DNA of 64,000 nt from Rhodocyclales bacterium (GTDB lineage Bacteria > Pseudomonadota > Gammaproteobacteria > Burkholderiales > Rhodocyclaceae). The DNA lies in assembly GCA_016183655.1 (NCBI GenBank), contig JACPEH010000008.1, positions 1-64,000 of the forward strand, in the 5' to 3' direction. This document shows, piece after piece, positions 1-6,514 of this stretch. The notes under the pieces were generated by a model. It was not told where the DNA came from. It saw nothing but the letters and a program-made list of their open reading frames with translations, and did not search any database. Made by a program: the position numbers and the translations under genes. The first letter of the stretch is position 1. Each line of letters begins with the position of its first letter.

Positions 1-22
1 AACGCTTATCGCCCTTGTTGGG
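1..22 (+). repeat. possible right end of an upstream attC site
   Basis: The window opens with a short sequence ending in GTTGGGA at 17-23, close to the integron core GTTRRRY, immediately before the start codon of the first small gene. Only the right end is inside the window, so the paired half cannot be checked. A 10-base motif at 1-10 (AACGCTTATC) recurs at 75-84 inside the next gene, which is probably chance. Confidence 0.35.
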
Positions 23-358
23 ATGTCGGAGTGTTTCAAGGCTAATGGTGGTCCACAGGGCACTGACTTCTTGAAACGCTTATCCATCATTGGTGTTCCA
101 GTAGGTATCAAAGTTGCCATTTCCGCCACTATGTTGGCGCTAGTGACTTATTGGGGGTTCGGTTATGTCGTTACGCCAACCACCTTTCGCAACCCTGCCT
201 TTGTTTACGAACTCTATTCGTTTGCCTTCGCTTGCGTGTTCATGTTCGTTTTTTACTGGCGCATTGCCGTCCACCTGGCGACGGTGGTGAAAATTCAGCG
301 TTCTAACCCGCCGCTCCAGGGGACGCCTGCCGGCAAGCCGGCGGCGCCCCTGAGCTAG
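23..358 (+). CDS. small membrane protein encoded by an integron-type cassette
   Basis: A 111-residue protein of no recognised family. Two hydrophobic stretches, about residues 27-50 and 62-85, would make two membrane-spanning helices; the C-terminal tail is rich in Pro, Gly and Ala. That tail (QRSNPPLQGTPAGKPAAPLS) is encoded by the attC stem sequence at 301-358 and the stop codon sits inside the attC, as in many integron cassettes. The start codon is the first ATG after the GTT core, with no clear ribosome binding site, also common in cassettes. The AT content is higher than in the neighbouring chromosomal genes. Function unknown. Confidence 0.6.
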   Translation: MSECFKANGGPQGTDFLKRLSIIGVPVGIKVAISATMLALVTYWGFGYVVTPTTFRNPAFVYELYSFAFACVFMFVFYWRIAVHLATVVKIQRSNPPLQGTPAGKPAAPLS

Positions 359-368
359 CACGTTGGAG
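301..368 (+). repeat. attC-like recombination site (59-base element)
   Basis: The outer left core is TTCTAAC (301-307), against the consensus RYYYAAC, and the outer right core is GTTGGAG (362-368), against GTTRRRY; one base deviates in each. Between them lies an imperfect inverted repeat: GCTCCAGGGGACGCC pairs with GGCGCCCCTGAGC and the tip is GCCGGC-AA-GCCGGC. An unpaired A in the left arm, the extrahelical-base feature that orients attC sites, is visible. Length (about 68 bases), fold and the position between two small same-strand genes all fit an integron attC. Confidence 0.65.
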
Positions 369-378
369 CACACATCCC

Positions 379-825
379 ATGTCACGCTTCCGTTGCACGA
401 GAGCAGCACATCTCTTCCTAGCTGCCGCGTGCTGCCACGCCGGTATTGCTACCGCCACTGTTTCGGAAAGCCCGCCGCAAGATGTCTTTGGCCTTGTTTC
501 AGGCAAGTGGGCGTGGAGCGACAAGGCCGACCAATGTACCGAAAACCCACACTACATTTCTTTCGCGCCCGACCGGAAGACGGCATATTTCCGCGTCAAG
601 AAGCCATTCGAGCACGAAGGAAAGATGGTCTCCGAATACAGCTACACGGTTCTGTACTCAGAAGGGAACACCATCACCATGCTCGTAAATGGCGAAACTC
701 GGCGAACAGATTACGGAGACCGTGTTGTTTGGGTGCTCATCCTAAAGGATCCGGCCACCTACAAATGGAGGCGCACAGACTGGCCACCTTCCAATTCAAC
801 GCCCAACGTTCGGCGGTGCGACTAA
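379..825 (+). CDS. small exported protein encoded by an integron-type cassette
   Basis: A 148-residue protein with a cleavable signal sequence: Arg-rich start, hydrophobic core around residues 10-25 and an AxA-like end near residue 26. The mature part has pattern WxWSDKADQCTENPHYISFAPD, beta-rich, with a Cys near residue 51 and another as the penultimate residue, which could form a disulfide in the periplasm. It resembles the loose class of small periplasmic proteins often found in environmental integron cassettes, but no named family is recognised. It starts 11 bases after the attC core. A weak purine-rich stretch lies upstream; no strong ribosome binding site. Function unknown. Confidence 0.6.
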   Translation: MSRFRCTRAAHLFLAAACCHAGIATATVSESPPQDVFGLVSGKWAWSDKADQCTENPHYISFAPDRKTAYFRVKKPFEHEGKMVSEYSYTVLYSEGNTITMLVNGETRRTDYGDRVVWVLILKDPATYKWRRTDWPPSNSTPNVRRCD

Positions 826-832
826 AGGTGTG

Positions 833-862
833 CTCTAACCTCTCGGTCAACCGGACCGCCTG
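833..862 (+). repeat. left half of an attC-like site, truncated
   Basis: CTCTAAC (833-839) followed by CTCTCGGTCAACCGGACCGC aligns with the left arm of the attC at 301-368, but the matching right arm and GTT core cannot be found downstream. It lies 8 bases after the stop codon of the preceding gene, where an attC is expected. The simplest reading is a deletion that removed the right arm and the front of the next cassette. Confidence 0.45.
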
Positions 863-939
863 ACTCAAACCAAATGGCCTCCGCGATTCCCGGGGCGATT
901 CAATCCATGTCACCGCCCACGATTACAGGAGACCATGAA

Positions 940-1200
940 ATGAAAGAATTTCGTCCCGCAAAAAAACGAGTTGAGGTCTCGGTGGGAGAGTCCGTCCGTA
1001 TTCTGCGCGAACTCCAGGAACTGAGCCAAAGCCAACTGTCCGAACTTACGGGTATTCCGCAATCGACGATCTCCGCCATAGAGAACGGCCGTGTGAACCT
1101 GGGCGTGGAGCGCGCGAAGGTTCTTGCCCGTGCCCTCAACTGCCATCCCGCCGTACTCGTATTCCCCGGCTGGGAGGTTCCGCTCGAACGTGCCGCATAA
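940..1200 (+). CDS. XRE-family regulator, orphan HigA-like antitoxin
   Basis: An 86-residue DNA-binding protein. A helix-turn-helix of the Cro/CI (XRE) type covers about residues 15-70 (core SQSQLSELTGIPQSTISAIE). Size and sequence resemble antitoxins of higBA-type modules, which are frequent integron cassettes and there follow the toxin gene. No toxin gene is present upstream; only the truncated attC lies there, so the partner may have been deleted. The start at 940 was chosen because AGGAG at 927-931 sits at good spacing; the frame stays open back to 874 without a good start. The stop codon overlaps the next attC-like core. It could instead be a free-standing regulator. Confidence 0.75.
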   Translation: MKEFRPAKKRVEVSVGESVRILRELQELSQSQLSELTGIPQSTISAIENGRVNLGVERAKVLARALNCHPAVLVFPGWEVPLERAA

Positions 1201-1241
1201 CATCCCGGTCAAACCGCGCCTTGCAGGCGCCCGGACGTGCC
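1195..1241 (+). repeat. degenerate attC-like element at the end of the cassette array
   Basis: GCATAAC (1195-1201) overlaps the stop codon of the regulator and is followed by ATCCCGGTCAAACCG, which aligns with the left arms of the sites at 301 and 833. A GCGCC-TTGCA-GGCGC hairpin forms the tip at 1217-1231. No convincing GTTRRRY core follows, so the right half is missing or eroded. Beyond it the sequence is ordinary chromosome. Confidence 0.4.
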
Positions 1242-1295
1242 GGAAAACGGAGCCGTTACCGACCTCTTCCTCCCCCTCCAGTAAGGTGACTCCTC

Positions 1296-2366
1296 ATGCG
1301 CCAGCTTCGCGCCCTGCTCCTTCTCCTCGCCGGCAGCCTCCCCGGCCTCGCGCCCGCCGCCGAGATCAGCCCGCTGCCCTCCGTCTCGCACATGACCGAG
1401 GTGCCGATGGCCGCCGTGCCGTTCGATCTGGCGACGCTCAAGCGCAACTGGCGGGCGCGGATCGAGGCGATGCGCGCGACGGGCGTCATGCCGCTGATCG
1501 ACATCGAGTCGAACCTCGGCGAGGAGCTTGATATGCCGGGCTTCGCGCGGCAGATGGACAGCGAGGGCGTGGCGCTGATCGCCTTTTCCGGCGTGCCGCA
1601 GGGGCGCGGCTGGAGCGATGCGGCGCGCTACGCGGTGGCGGCCGATCCGTGGCGCTACATCCCGACCGGCGACGGCGGGCTGCCGCCGGACTGGAAGCGC
1701 AACCCGGAGGGCTTCGCGAAAACGTCGCGGGAGCGCATCGTCAAGGACGGCTATCCGCTGATGGGCGAGTACGAGTTCCGCCACTATCCCTCGCCCGACC
1801 AGATCCAGCGCGGCCGCACGGACCGCGACGAGCATCTGGCGCTGGACAGCCCAGCGGCTCACCTGCTGTTCCAACTGGCGGCGGAGACCGGCATCCCGTT
1901 CCAGATCCACCAGGAGATCGAGGACCAATACCTGCCGGTGCTGGAGAAGATGCTGAGCCAGTACCCGAAGGCCCGCGTGATCTGGTGCCACCTGGCGCAG
2001 ATGCGCTACCAGGAGCGCAACACGATCTACGGGGCGGCCTACGTGCGCTCGCTGATCGAGCGCCACCCGAACCTTTACTTCGACCTCTTTTCCGGGCCGC
2101 CGAAGAACCCCTATCCGCTGAGCAACGAGTATCCGGGCAAGTACTGGAACCACGAGAGCGGCCAACTGCTGCCGGAGTGGTCGCAACTGATCGCCGACCA
2201 TCCCTGGCGCTTCATGATCGCCTTCGACCTCAATCCCTTCATCATGAAGGGCTTCGCGAACAAGGTGCGCATCCAGCGCGCGGTGCTCGCCGGCCTGCCC
2301 GAAGCGGCGCGCGAGATCGTCGCCTACAAGGCAGCCTGGAAGCTGCTGTTCGGCGAGGAGATCTGA
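1296..2366 (+). CDS. exported amidohydrolase-2-like protein with altered metal site
   Basis: A 356-residue protein with a signal peptide (residues 1-22, cleavage after APA-A). The rest follows the TIM-barrel amidohydrolase-2 pattern (PF04909): LIDIESNL at 67-74, then MDSEGVALIAFSG, FQIHQEIED, VIWCHLAQM and MIAFDLN. In active members the first strand carries HxH, which binds the metal; here that position reads E71-S72-N73. The later His and Asp positions appear kept. Export to the periplasm and the missing HxH suggest either a different metal site or a non-catalytic protein. AAGGTGA precedes the ATG. It stands alone between the cassette remnant and a convergent gene. Fold assignment is good, activity uncertain. 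Confidence 0.8.
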   Translation: MRQLRALLLLLAGSLPGLAPAAEISPLPSVSHMTEVPMAAVPFDLATLKRNWRARIEAMRATGVMPLIDIESNLGEELDMPGFARQMDSEGVALIAFSGVPQGRGWSDAARYAVAADPWRYIPTGDGGLPPDWKRNPEGFAKTSRERIVKDGYPLMGEYEFRHYPSPDQIQRGRTDRDEHLALDSPAAHLLFQLAAETGIPFQIHQEIEDQYLPVLEKMLSQYPKARVIWCHLAQMRYQERNTIYGAAYVRSLIERHPNLYFDLFSGPPKNPYPLSNEYPGKYWNHESGQLLPEWSQLIADHPWRFMIAFDLNPFIMKGFANKVRIQRAVLAGLPEAAREIVAYKAAWKLLFGEEI

Positions 2367-2375
2367 GCGCCGACG

Positions 2376-2402
2376 AAAAAAACCCCACCCCCGAAGGGGT
2401 GG
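2376..2402 (-). terminator. rho-independent terminator on the minus strand
   Basis: Read on the minus strand there is a 7-bp CCACCCC / GGGGTGG stem with a TTCG-type loop followed by seven T. It lies between two convergent genes and would stop transcription coming from the depolymerase gene, although about 270 bases after its stop codon. On the plus strand the stem has no T run. Confidence 0.7.
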
Positions 2403-2465
2403 AGCGGAAGCCCCGAACCGGAGTCGCTAGCAGTCAGTCAACTCGAATCCGGTTGAGTCACCCTC

Positions 2466-2598
2466 GTCATTCCGGGCTTGACCCGGAATCCAGGGGCTGG
2501 ACTCGTGCGTTGGCGGGGCAAGCGTTTGCGGGTTTTTCCTGGATTCCGGCGCGGGCGCAGCCCGGCCTGCCCTGAGCTTGCCGAAGGGCCGGAATGAC
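2466..2598. repeat. pair of inverted dispersed palindromic repeats (REP-like)
   Basis: GTCATTCCGGGCTTGACCCG and onward at 2466-2494 is a palindromic unit; an inverted and longer relative runs from 2538 (CCTGGATTCCGG) to 2598 (CCGGAATGAC) and includes CCCTGAGCTTGCCGAAGGGC. A third copy lies at 20769-20797. Such elements are common in intergenic DNA of many Proteobacteria. The pair occupies most of the space between two convergent genes and is the only structure seen there besides the terminator. Confidence 0.75.
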
Positions 2599-2665
2599 AA
2601 ACCTATCCATCCGTTCCAGCATGACTGACTACTAAAGGCCGGCCAGGGGCGAGAGGGCAACAAAC

Positions 2666-4390
2666 TCACTGGCAGGAGGCGACCTTGTCCCAGTAGCCGG
2701 CGCTGGTTTCCTTGAGCGAGGTGATGGTGGTCGAGAAGGCGCCGAGGTTCGCCTTGCTGCCGACGGCGAGGTAGCTGTAGCCGGTGCCCATGACGAACTC
2801 GTAGGTGGCGCGCGTGGCAGCCTTGTGGTTGGTGTTGCTGTCGGTCACGCACGGCAGCGTGCCGCCGCCGCCACCGCCGCTCTGGCACGAGGTCTTCGAG
2901 AAGCTGGTGCCGTTGCTGCTGTACAGCGTCACCGAGGTGAGGCCGGAGGTGCCGAGGTTCTCGTTCGTGCCCTTGGCGTAGTAGGTGGTGGTGTAGGGCC
3001 AGAAGAGCGAGGTCGTCTTGGTGGCGCGGCCGGCACTGACGTGCTGGTCGTTGGTGGCGGTGTAGCTCTGGCACGGCGGGGCGCCGGTGGTGGTCACCGA
3101 CAGCTCGGCGGAGGCGGCGCTCTCCAGGTTCTCGCTGTCGAAGGCCTTGACCGTGTATTTGTAGGTCGTCCCGGACGCGAGACCGCTGTCGGCGTAGCTG
3201 GTGGCGGTGAGCGGCGAGGCGTTGAGCTTCGTGCCGTTGCGGTAGAGGTTGTAGCCGACCAGGTCGGGCTCGCCGTTCGCCGTCCACGAGATCGTCGCGC
3301 CGGTGTCGCCGACGTTGCTGGCGGCCAGCCCGCTCGGCGCCGCCGGCGGCGTCGGGCAGTTGCTGGTGCATTCGGCGCGCGAGTGGCGGCTGAAGAATTC
3401 CCAGGCGATCTCGCGGGCGTTGGGGCCGTCGGTGCGCGTGTATTCGCCGGCCGCCTTGCCGCCGGACCAGAAGTGGCCCTTACCCTCGGTGCTGCCGTCG
3501 AAGCTGACCGTCTCGACCGTCGAGCGGGCGTTGGTCAGGCCGTACTTCCGGTGCGTGCAGGCGTAGCCGCCGACGGTGCAGCTGGCGGTGGCGTACAGCG
3601 TGCCGCCGCTGCGCTTCAGCCAGGCCTCGCGGTTGGAGTTGAGGCCGCCCCACTTGCTGTTGTCGTTCGGCGAGCCGTGGCCGACCGAGCAGTCGTTGGT
3701 GGAGTGGAAGAGCATCATCGGGATCTTGTAGTCCGAGTTCATCTCGGCGTTCATCGCGGCGACGATCTGGTCCGGGTTCTTGAAGGTGCCGGCGCTGTAG
3801 CGCGGCGTCGGGCAGGTGCCGGCGTTGTAGACGCTGGAGGTCTCCTTGTAGCCGCCGCCGGAGGCGACGAAGGCCGCCGCCCAGTACTCGTTGTGCGCGA
3901 CGGCCGCGGTGTCGGCCATGAAGGCGCCCGAGGAGAGGCCGCCGATGTAGCGGCGGTTGCCGTCGACGGCATAGGTGCTCTCGACCTCCTTGGCGATCTG
4001 CACGAGATCCTCGACCTCGCCGCCGCCCTCGTGGATCTCGTAGTCGAAGCTGTCCCAGAAGCCCCAGCAGTTGGGGTTGCGCAGCCCTTCGTAGGTGGTG
4101 ATGAAGGGGGCGACGAGGATGAAGCCGTACTTCTCGGCGGTCTCGTCCCAGCCGAACTCGTTGATCACCGTTTTGTGGTCCTGCTTGCAGCCGTGCAGCA
4201 TCATCACCAGCGGCAGCGGCTGGCTGCCGGTGTAGCTGCTCGGCGTATAGACGTAGTAGCTGCGGTTCTCGGAATTGGCGTAGCTGCGTTTGGTGAAGGT
4301 CTTCTCGACCAGTCCGGCGCTGGCGGTGCACGACAGCAGCAGCGAACCCAGCACGAAGGCCAGGGTGCGCAGGGTGTGATTCAGGCGCAT
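2666..4390 (-). CDS. secreted polyhydroxybutyrate depolymerase-type esterase
   Basis: A 574-residue enzyme predicted to cut extracellular polyhydroxyalkanoate into soluble esters. Signal peptide about residues 1-25; the esterase domain follows, with MLHGC (oxyanion His66) and the lipase box GLSSG (nucleophile Ser153); Asp and His of the triad should lie at NDCS and EGKGHFW. A fibronectin type III linker spans about 345-430, and the C-terminal 140 residues, Cys-containing and ending CQ, fit a polymer-binding domain (YTATNDQHVSAGRA). Start 4390 is chosen for GAGGAG and the signal peptide; the frame is open to 4525. LLLSC is only a weak lipobox. Glycine-rich run GGGGGG near the end joins subdomains. 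Confidence 0.88.
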   Translation of the reverse strand: MRLNHTLRTLAFVLGSLLLSCTASAGLVEKTFTKRSYANSENRSYYVYTPSSYTGSQPLPLVMMLHGCKQDHKTVINEFGWDETAEKYGFILVAPFITTYEGLRNPNCWGFWDSFDYEIHEGGGEVEDLVQIAKEVESTYAVDGNRRYIGGLSSGAFMADTAAVAHNEYWAAAFVASGGGYKETSSVYNAGTCPTPRYSAGTFKNPDQIVAAMNAEMNSDYKIPMMLFHSTNDCSVGHGSPNDNSKWGGLNSNREAWLKRSGGTLYATASCTVGGYACTHRKYGLTNARSTVETVSFDGSTEGKGHFWSGGKAAGEYTRTDGPNAREIAWEFFSRHSRAECTSNCPTPPAAPSGLAASNVGDTGATISWTANGEPDLVGYNLYRNGTKLNASPLTATSYADSGLASGTTYKYTVKAFDSENLESAASAELSVTTTGAPPCQSYTATNDQHVSAGRATKTTSLFWPYTTTYYAKGTNENLGTSGLTSVTLYSSNGTSFSKTSCQSGGGGGGTLPCVTDSNTNHKAATRATYEFVMGTGYSYLAVGSKANLGAFSTTITSLKETSAGYWDKVASCQ

Positions 4391-4717
4391 TGAATTGTCT
4401 CCTCGTTGTAGCGATGCCGACGCCAGGCGGTTGCCGCGCCGTTCGCTGTTATGTGGAATCGCCGGCGGCTGGGGCAGCCGCCTGGCGAGATCCGATGCGC
4501 AAGAGCCGTGCCCGGGAAAGCCCATTGAAAATTAGACGTTTTTTTATGCCGCTTTGCAGCAATCCGTCTCCCACCGCGGATTCCGGCTCGGATCATGGAT
4601 GACTTGCACAGCGTATTCCATCGACAATCATGACAATTTAATAATTTGCTAATTATTACTTAAGGCATAGAATTAACGGACGGAACAATATTCAAACGTC
4701 CTAAGAGGAGGCGAATC
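4391..4717. other. divergent intergenic region between depolymerase and chemotaxis receptor
   Basis: No gene is seen. The left half is GC-rich; 4620-4690 is sharply AT-rich and holds the likely promoter of the chemotaxis receptor (separate entry). The ribosome binding sites of both flanking genes lie at the two ends. Confidence 0.6.
4646..4673 (+). promoter_or_regulatory. possible sigma-70 promoter of the chemotaxis receptor gene
   Basis: TTGCTA (4646-4651), 16 bases, TAGAAT (4668-4673) in an AT-rich island 45 bases before the start codon. The -35 box is weak; a flagellar-sigma promoter was looked for and not seen. Confidence 0.35.
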
Positions 4718-6430
4718 ATGAACAAATCGGGACGCATGACCCTGCGCACAAAACTCATGGCGCTGGCCGCGGCGACCGTCGCCGCGCTGGCGCTGCTTTT
4801 TGCCGTCTCGCTGAACAGCGACAGGGAGCAACTGCTGCGCGACCGCAAGGAAAAGCTGCGCAACCTGGTGGAGGTGGCGCACGCAACGGCCGCGCTCTAC
4901 GAGAAGCAGGCGAAGGAAGGCAAGCTGTCGGCCGACGATGCCAAGAAGGCGGCGCTGGATTCCCTGCGCGCGATGCGCTACGACCAGGTCGAGTATTTCT
5001 GGGTGAACGACCTCGGCAAGCCGGCGCCGACGATGATCATGCACCCGACGGTGCCGGCGCTGGAAGGCAAGGTGCTCGACGCCGAGCGCTTCAACAAGGC
5101 GACCTCGGCGCAGTTGGGCATCGACGGCAAGGCCACCTCGCTCGCCGGCAAGAACCTGTTCGTCGCCTTCCTCGACGTCGTCGACGCCGCCGGCCACGGC
5201 TACGTCGGCTACCTGTGGCCGAAGCCCAAGGCCGGCGGCGGCACCACCGAGGAGCTCTATCCGAAGCTCTCCTACGTGAAGAAGTTCGAGCCCTGGGGCT
5301 GGGTGATCGGCAGCGGCATCTACATCGACGACGTCGATGCGCTGTTCCGCCAGCAGGCGATCAGCTTCCTCGCCTGGGGCCTCGGCATCGGCGGCTTCAT
5401 CGCGCTGGCGCTGATCCTGGTCAGCCGCAACATCGTGCGCATGCTCGGCGGCGAGCCTGCCTACGCCGCCGAGATCACCCGCCGCATCGCCGCCGGCGAC
5501 CTGACCACCGATGTCCATTGCGCCGCCGGCGACAAGGACAGCCTGCTCGGCGGCATGAAGGAGATGCAGGACACCCTGCGCAAGATGATCGGCGAGATCG
5601 TCGGCGGCGCGGGCCAGCTCGCCTCGGCCTCGGAGCAGCTGCTGCACGCCTCCGAGGAGGTCGCCATGCGTTCCCGCCAGCAGAGCGAGTCGGCCTCGGC
5701 GATGGCGGCCGCGGTCGAGGAAATGACGGTGAGCATCGACCAGGTCTCGCACAACGCCGGCGAGGCCCACGGCATTTCGAAGGAAGCCGGCAAGACCTCG
5801 GAAGCGGGGACGACGATCATCCAGAACGCGGCCGTCGAGATGCGCAAGATCGCCGATGCCGTGCAGTCCTCGTCGAAGACGATCGAGGAGCTCGGCCAGC
5901 AGACCGAGCAGATCACCTCGATCGTAAACACCATCCGCGAGATCGCCGACCAGACCAACCTGCTCGCGCTGAACGCGGCGATCGAGGCGGCGCGCGCCGG
6001 CGAACAGGGCCGCGGCTTCGCGGTGGTCGCCGACGAGGTGCGGAAGCTCGCCGAGCGCACCGCGCTGTCCACCGCCGAGATCGCCGGCATGGTCGAGAAG
6101 ATCCAGAACGGCACGCGCAACGCCGTCGCCAGCATGCAGTCGGGCGTCGCCCAGGCCGACAAGGGCGTCGCCCTGGCCAACACCGCGGGCGAGTCGATCA
6201 TCAGCATCCGCGACGGCGCCATGCGTGTGGTCGACGTGGTCAACGACATTTCCTCGTCTATCCGCGAGCAGAGCACCACGTCGAGCGACATCGCCAAGAA
6301 CATCGAGCAGATCGCGCAGATGTCGGAGGAAAGCGCGCAGGCGGTGCAGAACACCATGGCGGCGGCGCGCCACATGCAGGAACTGTCGGTCGCGCTGCAC
6401 GCCTCGGTCAGCCGCTTCAAGGCTGGCTGA
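4718..6430 (+). CDS. methyl-accepting chemotaxis protein with single Cache sensor
   Basis: A 570-residue transmembrane chemoreceptor. TM1 lies at about 10-30, a periplasmic single Cache_2 domain at about 35-190 ([10 protein letters not shown], then [12 protein letters not shown]), TM2 at about 208-232, a HAMP segment from about 233 and the cytoplasmic signalling coiled coil to the end. The conserved hairpin tip that contacts CheA and CheW ([20 protein letters not shown]) sits near residues 407-426. The protein ends FKAG, so it lacks the C-terminal pentapeptide that tethers CheR in some receptors. GAGGAGG precedes the ATG. It is monocistronic, bounded by its own terminator. sCache_2 receptors often sense small organic acids, but the ligand cannot be read from the sequence. 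Confidence 0.93.
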   Translation: MNKSGRMTLRTKLMALAAATVAALALLFAVSLNSDREQLLRDRKEKLRNLVEVAHATAALYEKQAKEGKLSADDAKKAALDSLRAMRYDQVEYFWVNDLGKPAPTMIMHPTVPALEGKVLDAERFNKATSAQLGIDGKATSLAGKNLFVAFLDVVDAAGHGYVGYLWPKPKAGGGTTEELYPKLSYVKKFEPWGWVIGSGIYIDDVDALFRQQAISFLAWGLGIGGFIALALILVSRNIVRMLGGEPAYAAEITRRIAAGDLTTDVHCAAGDKDSLLGGMKEMQDTLRKMIGEIVGGAGQLASASEQLLHASEEVAMRSRQQSESASAMAAAVEEMTVSIDQVSHNAGEAHGISKEAGKTSEAGTTIIQNAAVEMRKIADAVQSSSKTIEELGQQTEQITSIVNTIREIADQTNLLALNAAIEAARAGEQGRGFAVVADEVRKLAERTALSTAEIAGMVEKIQNGTRNAVASMQSGVAQADKGVALANTAGESIISIRDGAMRVVDVVNDISSSIREQSTTSSDIAKNIEQIAQMSEESAQAVQNTMAAARHMQELSVALHASVSRFKAG

Positions 6431-6448
6431 CAAACGACGGCGCAACGA

Positions 6449-6482
6449 AAAACGGTGCGGATCTCCGCACCGTTTTTTTTCG
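6449..6482 (+). terminator. rho-independent terminator after the chemotaxis receptor
   Basis: AACGGTGCGGA-TC-TCCGCACCGTT forms a strong stem and runs into eight T. It lies 19 bases after the receptor stop codon and also faces the convergent GGDEF gene. Confidence 0.93.
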
Positions 6483-6514
6483 TCCCGACCCTCACGCTGC
6501 CGGCGGCAGCCGGG

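Larger units (their letters stand above)
1..1241 (+). mobile_element. remnant of an integron gene-cassette array
   Basis: Three short plus-strand genes with no housekeeping relatives follow each other, and each ends in or just before a sequence resembling an integron attC recombination site: 301-368 (complete fold), 833-862 (left half only) and 1195-1241 (degenerate). The first 22 bases end in a GTTGGG core and could be the right end of a further attC. Cassette hallmarks are visible: one gene per unit, same orientation, start codons within about 20 bases of the GTT core, and stop codons lying inside the attC. No integrase gene is in view; it would lie to the left of the window. Chromosomal integrons are known in betaproteobacteria. 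The decay of the last two sites suggests the old distal end of an array. Confidence 0.6.

Noticed and set aside
75..84. Ten-base repeat AACGCTTATC shared with 1-10
   Set aside because: Too short and inside a coding region; likely chance, with no further units.
2825..4393. 522-codon open frame opposite the PHB depolymerase
   Set aside because: Low-complexity Val/Ala/Gly/Arg shadow; the minus-strand gene has signal peptide, lipase box and ribosome binding site.
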